Below, one piece after another: positions 1 to 64,000 of a DNA stretch of 64,000 bases. The stretch's first letter is position 1; every line of letters begins with the position of its first letter. The position numbers and the translations under genes are program-made. The DNA lies in the NCBI GenBank assembly GCA_018389105.1, contig JACATO010001734.1, positions 1 through 64,000 of the forward strand, in the 5' to 3' direction. The notes below the pieces were generated by a model. That model worked only from the letters and a program-made list of their open reading frames with translations, searched no databases and was not told where the DNA came from. Source of the stretch: Nautilus pompilius. Its lineage: Eukaryota; Mollusca; Cephalopoda; Nautilida; Nautilidae.

Positions 1-112
1 GAATCTGCTGTCTCTTTCCTTCAAGATGCTCTGACAGCACCATGCAGGATCTGCCCCCCGTTTGCGGAACAACTTACTGAACCAACAGCAAGTTATTGCC
101 AGAGGGAGAAAT
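1..112 (+). other. Possible upstream (non-coding) exon with GTAAGT donor
   Basis: Sequence of ordinary composition ends at a perfect GTAAGT donor (113-118). One frame is open throughout but resembles nothing I know. It could be a 5' non-coding exon of NALCN, which needs at least one because an acceptor precedes 6175, or an exon of another gene. Speculative. Confidence 0.25.
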
Positions 113-515
113 GTAAGTGGCCGGTCGGAGGCGTCCACGCCAGGTCGGCTTTTCCGGCATAGACGTTTTCCTCAGACTCCGGCCACTACATTTAACTTTT
201 AGGCCAGAGAGCAACCGCAGCCCTTCTCAGTACCATGGTGCGACACCACTACAACTGAAATTTCGGGACGCCAAGTCACATTGGAGAAGAAAAGACGGAA
301 CAGTTCGTCTGTCGAGCCAGTTCCCTTTTCGGGTTGCATATTGATTTTTACAAGCAGGGATTTCCATCGAGCCACTCGACAGCGGAATCCACATTTATGG
401 AAAACATGTTTCGTTGTTCTTTGGCTCAAGTTCGCGCCACCTGTCATGCCTGCAAAGTTTATGGTAAAAGTTGGCCCCTTTTTACGTGTACAACATCAGA
501 GAGCAGCATCGCATG

Positions 516-523
516 ACGTCAAT
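516..523. promoter_or_regulatory. CRE-like palindrome TGACGTCA
   Basis: A perfect 8-base cyclic-AMP response element in a region with more CpG (about 115-560) than the AT-rich surroundings. Whether it is used, and for which gene, is unknown. A single 8-mer is weak evidence. Confidence 0.25.
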
Positions 524-1100
524 CGACTTCCGGATGGGTCGGGGGGAAATTGGCCATCGAGATGTGTGTGTGTGTGAAGTAGTAATTAAAAAAAAATAAG
601 TGGTTTTTAATAAGCAGGTAGATGATGCGGCAGCCTTACTTTAGATCGTCTCATGTTTTTCCTCTATTATTATTATTTTTGCTGTTGTTTTAAACATTCC
701 TTCCTCTGACTCTATTATGTCGCGAGATTGCGTATAGTTTTGACAGATGTCAGTGGAGACTGGAGTTTCGTTTCCTGCTGTCCTGTCTAAACATTACTGG
801 ACTTGTCTGTCCGTGCGGACTGACTCATCGTAAAGATAATGTGCGCGAGAGACAGAGACAGACAGAGCTTTCTGTAAATTAAAACAGATGTCCGTTTTCT
901 TCTAGTCGAGGAAGTGTATAATGGAGCAGAAACAAACGTAAGCACAGAAAAACACAACAAACAAACACAAACAAATACAAACGAATACAAACACGCACAC
1001 ATAGAGACACTCGCACAAAAGCTTAAGCTTATTTGATCAGATGAAAAGTAGAAGATGACCTGCATACAGGTAAACGGAAACTTTCCACACTAGATTTTTA

Positions 1101-1394
1101 AAGTTATTTTCTGCTGCTTGGTAGGCTTCGTACTGCGAATTACCGCCAGTGAGCGCTCCTAACGTTCATTTTAAAGTTATCTTCTGCTGCTGGGTCGGCT
1201 TCGTACTGCGAATTACCGCCAGAGAGCGCTCCTAACGTTCATTTTAAAGTTATTTTCTGCTGCTGGGTCGGCTTCGTACTGCGAATTACCGCCAGAGAGC
1301 GCTCCTAACGTTCATTTTAAAGTTATTTTCTGCTGCTGGGTCGGCTTCGTACTGCGAATTACCGCCAGAGAGCGCTCCTAACGTTCATTTAGGA
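1101..1394. repeat. 73-bp tandem repeat, four copies
   Basis: Copies begin at about 1103, 1176, 1249 and 1322, a constant 73-base spacing. Each contains TTCTGCTGCTGGGTCGGCTT and ACCGCCAGAGAGCGCTCC. The first copy differs at a few bases; copies 2-4 are nearly identical, which suggests recent expansion. Confidence 0.95.
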
Positions 1395-1399
1395 ATAAG

Positions 1400-1745
1400 T
1401 ACGTTGTGACACTCACTCGCCTCACGAACCTCTGCCCTGATTTCGAGGTTGTCTCACGGCAAAGAGCTGGAAGGAAAAGGGTATCTGCTCTGCTGACCAA
1501 GCGAGTTGTCCGGGTACGGACTCTTGAGCAGCGGTCGTGGTGGAAGCTAGCCATGCGCGGGAACCATTCACATCCGCACCTCTCTTCGTTTTTCTTGATG
1601 TGGGAGGAAACTCACGCGGCCCGTTGGTGAAGAAGATCGAGAAGAAACCGAGGAAGGGGGGAGGGGTTCGCTAAACTGATCCTGTCCCGATCGGGATTCG
1701 AACAGAGGACCTTCAGTTTTCGCAATCTAACAGCCCTGATTGGAT
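1400..1745 (-). mobile_element. tRNA-derived SINE, copy 1
   Basis: Read on the minus strand, a tRNA-like head with B-box GTTCGAATCCCG (near 1690-1705) is followed by TTCTTCACCAACGGGCCGCG and TTTCCTCCCACATC, the body shared with the other copies in this window. This copy is the most GC-rich, and its B-box is the best preserved. End points are approximate. Confidence 0.7.
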
Positions 1746-2439
1746 ATGGTAATGAAACTCACGTGCTTCCCTGATGTGCCTCGTGCAGTCATGCACTCTC
1801 AGTACTTATTCACTTCTGATGTAGCAGTATTACAAGCGATCTCTTTCCTTTTAAAAATAAACAGATATTTCAGAAAATCGACGTCGTTTTTGGATTTCTT
1901 AATATTAGTTTATTTATCTATTTATTCAACTTGGGTGGGGGGGGATGCATCTTCACGAGAGTTACCTATCTTGGATTACGTTCCGTACGCCATCCCGGAA
2001 ACTACCGAGTTTAGCCGACAACGAGAACGTTATTGAGATCTGGCACTTCCTGTTCCGGTGGCTATCCCATAACACTAAAAAATAACAACACCAAACATGT
2101 CCACCTTCCCCACCACCACCTGGTAGGTATGTGACCTGGTAGGGACGCGTTAACTTTACTTTCTGTTGACGATATTCGTGTCTAAAGCCATTACCGTCTC
2201 CCTCCCTCCCTCCCCCCCTCCCAACCTTTCCGCATGAAGGCCGGTTGTGGGTTAGACGGGCAGTTTATGGTCCTCTGTCCATTTCTCGCTTACGATCCCC
2301 CTGGCTCCGGGTCCCCCACCCCACCCCACCACAGCCCAGCCCCCCCACCCCCAGCCCCTAATGCTTCTTCTCTCGTATTTTAAAACAAAAAAAAGAAGGA
2401 AAAGTGTCTTTTTTGTGTATATGGGAGTGTTTTCATATC

Positions 2440-2610
2440 GTCGTTCTCAGAGCGGTGGACCGGCCGACTGCCTATACAGATGGCTGCGTTCAGGAGCGAG
2501 TCGGAGACGGAGAACGGGCAGACGATGGGCTCCGACTGTTAGATGGATACTACTATCGAGAGCTTCGGCGACTGCTGCCTTCGGTGATCTCGACTTCTAC
2601 CGGGTAATTA
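2440..2610. other. GC- and CpG-rich block, possible promoter or 5' exon
   Basis: About 170 bases clearly richer in CpG than the flanks, ending in GTAATT at 2604, a possible splice donor. It could be a NALCN 5' exon or promoter part. It does not resemble a known coding segment. Confidence 0.2.
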
Positions 2611-2775
2611 TCTAACGAATTGGGCTGGTTATTCGATCATCGGTCTGTTTTGCTGTGGGGAGTTACAACTTGAAACTGCTGCTGGGAGTCGTAACATATT
2701 TAAAAAAAAAAATATGTAACATATCCTTTATGTTAAACTTTTGATAAGATTAAAACAAGTTCTGATTTTTAAAAC

Positions 2776-3323
2776 AGACGGACACACGACACAGACACAC
2801 ACACACACGACACAGACACACACGACACACACAGACACCGACACGAGACACACACGACACAGACACACGACACACGACCACACACAGACACAGACACCGA
2901 CACGAGACACACACGACACAGACACACGACACACATACACACGACACACACAGACGCAGACACCGACACCGACACAGACAAACGACAGACACACACACGA
3001 CACACACACACGAGACACACACACGACACCACACGCAGACAACACACACACACACACGAACACAGACACACGACACACATACACACGACACACCAGACAC
3101 GAACAAACGACACACACAGACAAACGACAGACACACACACGACACACACACACACAGACACACACACGACACGACAAACAGACACCACACACAGACACAC
3201 GACACACACACAACACACACACACACGACACACAACACAGACACCACACACATACCACACACACACACACAACACGAGACACGACACACGACACACAACA
3301 ACAAAACGACCCACAACACATAC

Positions 3324-3354
<31 letters not shown>

Positions 3355-3380
3355 AGACACAGACACACACACACACACAA
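2776..3380. repeat. CA-rich compound minisatellite of about 600 bases
   Basis: Irregular strings of CACACGACACAGACACAC and related units. Long ORFs on both strands here are only Thr/His- or Cys/Val-rich translations of the repeat and are not genes. Confidence 0.97.
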
Positions 3381-6174
3381 AACGTTTTAGATATTAATAT
3401 TATGTCTATGCAATTCTGGTTTTTGTTTTTTGTATTTTTTGAATTATTATTTCTGTCATTTTGTCTTTAATTATATTTACAATCCTGAACGGATCTAGAT
3501 ATTAGAAAGTAGGAATTTCAAGTCAGATGCTTTGTTTTTATTTTTAATTTTCTTAGTATTCATTGGAGAAATTTAATTTAGGAGGAATGCTTCGAGAGTA
3601 CCAGATCGGTGGTTATTTCAAGTAGATGGAAGAAAGGAAGAAAAAAGTTTTCTTATCTGTATGATGCTAATATAGTTCTGAAAACACATCACTGAATACA
3701 TCTGTTATTTCTAGATACCATTCAATTTTTTAAATAATACATATGCAGTCAACTTGAGGTATTTAAAAGCCTTTATTCATGCATCTTATTCTTTGGTTCT
3801 GCCTAACTTGTGTAATGTTTAAACTGTTTAATTAGAATTTTTACTAAAGGTTTTTTCATATTTTGATAAATCAGATATATCAACCTTTTGACTTTTTTTC
3901 TTTTGTATCTATAAATTTTTATGTATATATGTTCTATTGTTCTCATATATTATTTATTAGTCTTTTTTTTTTTTTTTATAAACTTGTTAATCAAACATTT
4001 TCATGTACACATCTTTTAAGTACAATTGGGTATATTTATATTTACTACTCACAAAATTCTAGGGATATTTGAATTTGAAGTAATAAATTTAATTTCACTT
4101 ATGAAGAAACAAAATAATTAGAAGTCAGAAAATAATTTATCCTTTAACCAAATTAACCCATAGACTTCATTAAAATGTGTTAATAGAGAACAATCTCTGA
4201 CATCCTACAGCATTAAAAATGAAAAGATGATTGGCATAGTTAGTATTGGGTAGGACCATCTTAGGATTGTGTGGAGCTGCTTTACTGTCTGTGTCACCTC
4301 TGGTATTGCTCACCAGGTCAGTCCCATATTGTGTAGGTTTTCTGGAGGAGATTGATGGGCTTCACACACCTACAAGAAATGCTAAGTGAGTGAAAGATCT
4401 GGGAGGATGACTGGCCAGACTATTGTGGTAGTGGTGTTGGTCCTAAACAAAACTGATGACTTTAACTAATCTTTTGTCTTGGCAATGTCATCTTGGAACA
4501 TAAGCCCTCAATTGATGAAAAATCAGGACTGTCAATCTCACATTCTCATCTATGTAGCTCTAATTAGTCAGGCAACATTGAACAATGAACAAGAGGAGTC
4601 CTTACACCAGCTAAGATTCCTCATACCATTATGTCATCACCATAATTATGGATGGCAGTAGCACAGTATCACTTTGTTGGCACAATACATCTAACTTGCT
4701 ATTGGAGAAATCCAAATTGGGCTAACTTTTGTCAGAAAATATTACTTGCCACATTTGGGATCTTTCTCAATGATTTGAACTTTGCTCAAGGTAATCAAAT
4801 ATTATGATGACAACTGGGCAAGCAATATATGGATGTTTCGTGCACAATTCTGCTACGGAGAAGATTGTTTCAGATAATTTGGACACCTAATTCCTCCTGA
4901 CTGGTGTTGGATGTATATAAATAACACTAGCCTGTTCTGCAAGCCCATTCTTCTGGTCATCCATTTATTATGAGCATCTGTACAACACAGATGAACTTTT
5001 CTGTGCCTGCTGTGAACGTCACTGGTATGGCAGTATCATACACATAGCTAGCTGATGACTATGTCGACCTGTCTGTTGCCATTTTACATCTGATCTGCTG
5101 AAAGAAGTCTGACATGTTTGTTGATTGCCATTTTGGATTTTACTGCACAGTTGATGATAAACCCACATTTTTTATACCCATAAACGAGTATTTATTTTGA
5201 AATTAATGTTTCTAGCAAAGGCTCCAACTTTCCCAATTTTGTATGTTTTTCGATAAAATCTCTTGAAACTGTGCATTCCTTTGTGAAATATATCTTAATA
5301 TGGCCTTTTTTAAAACACTATCTAAAGCTATAGTTGATGCAGGCAGGATTATTGATTGGTTGGCATGGCTTAGCTGGGCCAATCAGATTAGTTGATTTAA
5401 GCCAACCTCATTTTCGTTCCTGTATAAAGTCAACATTTTACTGTAATATATTCATCTTACATTGAAAATGTCTAAAAGGAAATTTAGTGAAGAGAGTGGT
5501 TTTGTGTTGAGAAAATTGAGAAAATACCTTTAAGTACAACAAATGATGGTCTGATGAATTTCCAAGAATAAATGAGAGCAAAAAGGATGACATTTAATTA
5601 GTATATTGTATTCAACAAATATTAGGGTTCTCTACAGAGTGTATTTGCATTCTCCCTGTTTTTACATATTGCTTCTAGATATTTTTTCACCCACCTCTAA
5701 TTGGATCCTTTGCCCTACACACCATGTGAATTTCGAGACTGGGAATGCACATGCTTTTCATGTGTTTGATGATAGGCTATAGACCAATGATCCAACAACA
5801 CATGAATGTAGTCTGTGTTTGATCATTCATCATAATTTTGATAAATTGTACCTTTCACTTTGATAAGCCTAGATTTTACTGCCCAGTAGTTTATACTTTG
5901 GTATTATCTAGATTATAGGGAAGTGGACACATGCACAACTTATGATAAAGAAGCAATGGGAAGGTAATTAATTTCATATTGCTACAATCAAGAGTTTATT
6001 TAATTATAGGTATCATCATAAAATATTTGGATGTGTGAAGTTCTTTCTAGGACATCCTGTGTATATAATATTTGATTTTTGTATTTTTATAGTTAACATT
6101 GTACTATAATTGTTTGTTGATGTCTTTAATAAATGAGATATGAAGTTTTCAATGATTTTGTTTTTTTTTTACAG
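3381..6174. other. AT-rich upstream sequence, no gene seen
   Basis: Mostly AT-rich, probably intronic to the NALCN 5' UTR. A segment of about 1 kb from 4200 is higher in GC and looks like a degenerate repeat element that I cannot name. No ORF resembles a protein. Confidence 0.5.
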
Positions 6175-6398
6175 TTTGGAGTTTGGAATCAGTCTGATAG
6201 AAAAGGAAACAGCTAAATAAGGGCAGTCTCTTTAATGGGGTGAAGGCACTGGTTTAGACATCTGAGGCTCTTTCTTACATTTGTTGTCACAAACTGTCTG
6301 GGTGGCCACTCATGATGCGGACTCATTACTGTGAACCAATGGCTCCATCCTGACGGTTGGCTTGGCCCTGGCTCTCTTACTGAAGAATTTATCTAGTC
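6175..6398 (+). other. 5' untranslated part of the first coding exon
   Basis: A run of T ending in ACAG at 6171-6174 is a strong 3' splice site, so the exon carrying the start codon probably begins at 6175 with 224 untranslated bases. The stretch has several stops in all frames and an in-frame TGA at 6381, which fits UTR. It implies at least one upstream non-coding exon. The acceptor is read from sequence; its use is inferred. Confidence 0.6.

Positions 6399-64000
<57,602 letters not shown>

Noticed and set aside
2728-3397. ORFs of over 200 residues on both strands
   Set aside because: They are translations of the CA-rich array, made only of Thr/His/Asp/Arg or Cys/Val/Ser, with no domain.

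Overview
The window is animal nuclear DNA. Small coding exons of 60-291 bases with GT..AG borders sit in long AT-rich introns, with microsatellites, tRNA-derived SINEs and broken DNA transposons between them. One host gene is recognisable. On the + strand it runs from the first coding exon at 6399 to at least 62748 and encodes NALCN, the four-domain sodium leak channel. The protein matches remembered vertebrate NALCN almost segment by segment. A duplicated domain II pore exon of the kind reported for the pond snail Lymnaea points to a mollusc, probably a gastropod. That placement is inference.

Layout. Bases 1-6174 lie upstream of the coding region. They hold a possible non-coding first exon, a CRE-like palindrome, four copies of a 73-bp tandem repeat, a SINE, a 600-bp CA-rich array and AT-rich filler. 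A 5' UTR/first coding exon follows at 6175-6689. I then place 36 constitutive or default coding exons plus one alternative exon. Domain I is exons 1-7 (6399-16476), domain II exons 8-13 (18715-36725), and the II-III linker exons 14-18 (37860-43527). Domain III is exons 19-25 (43924-49085), the III-IV linker exon 26, domain IV exons 27-33 (50952-57096), and the proximal C-terminus exons 34-36 (59675-62748). All phases join cleanly and give 1575 codons. Human NALCN is 1738 residues, so the distal C-terminal exons should lie beyond base 64000.

How it works. The selectivity-filter residues are E277 (domain I), E or K at 552 (domain II), E1107 (domain III) and E1380 (domain IV). Exon 12a (28325-28462) supplies glutamate, giving a calcium-channel-like EEEE ring. 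Exon 12b (31815-31949) supplies lysine, giving a sodium-channel-like EKEE ring. One gene can therefore make two leak channels of different predicted ion preference by choosing between the two exons. This is the most interesting system in the window. It agrees with published work on protostome NALCN, so it is a conserved instance and not a new discovery.

Accessory content. At least seven diverged copies of one tRNA-derived SINE family lie in both orientations. There is one broken mariner with intact inverted repeats and TA duplication (39333-40633), one Tc1-like 3' remnant (17640-17987) and several diverged tandem or dispersed repeats. I saw no RNA genes, CRISPR arrays or retrovirus-like elements.
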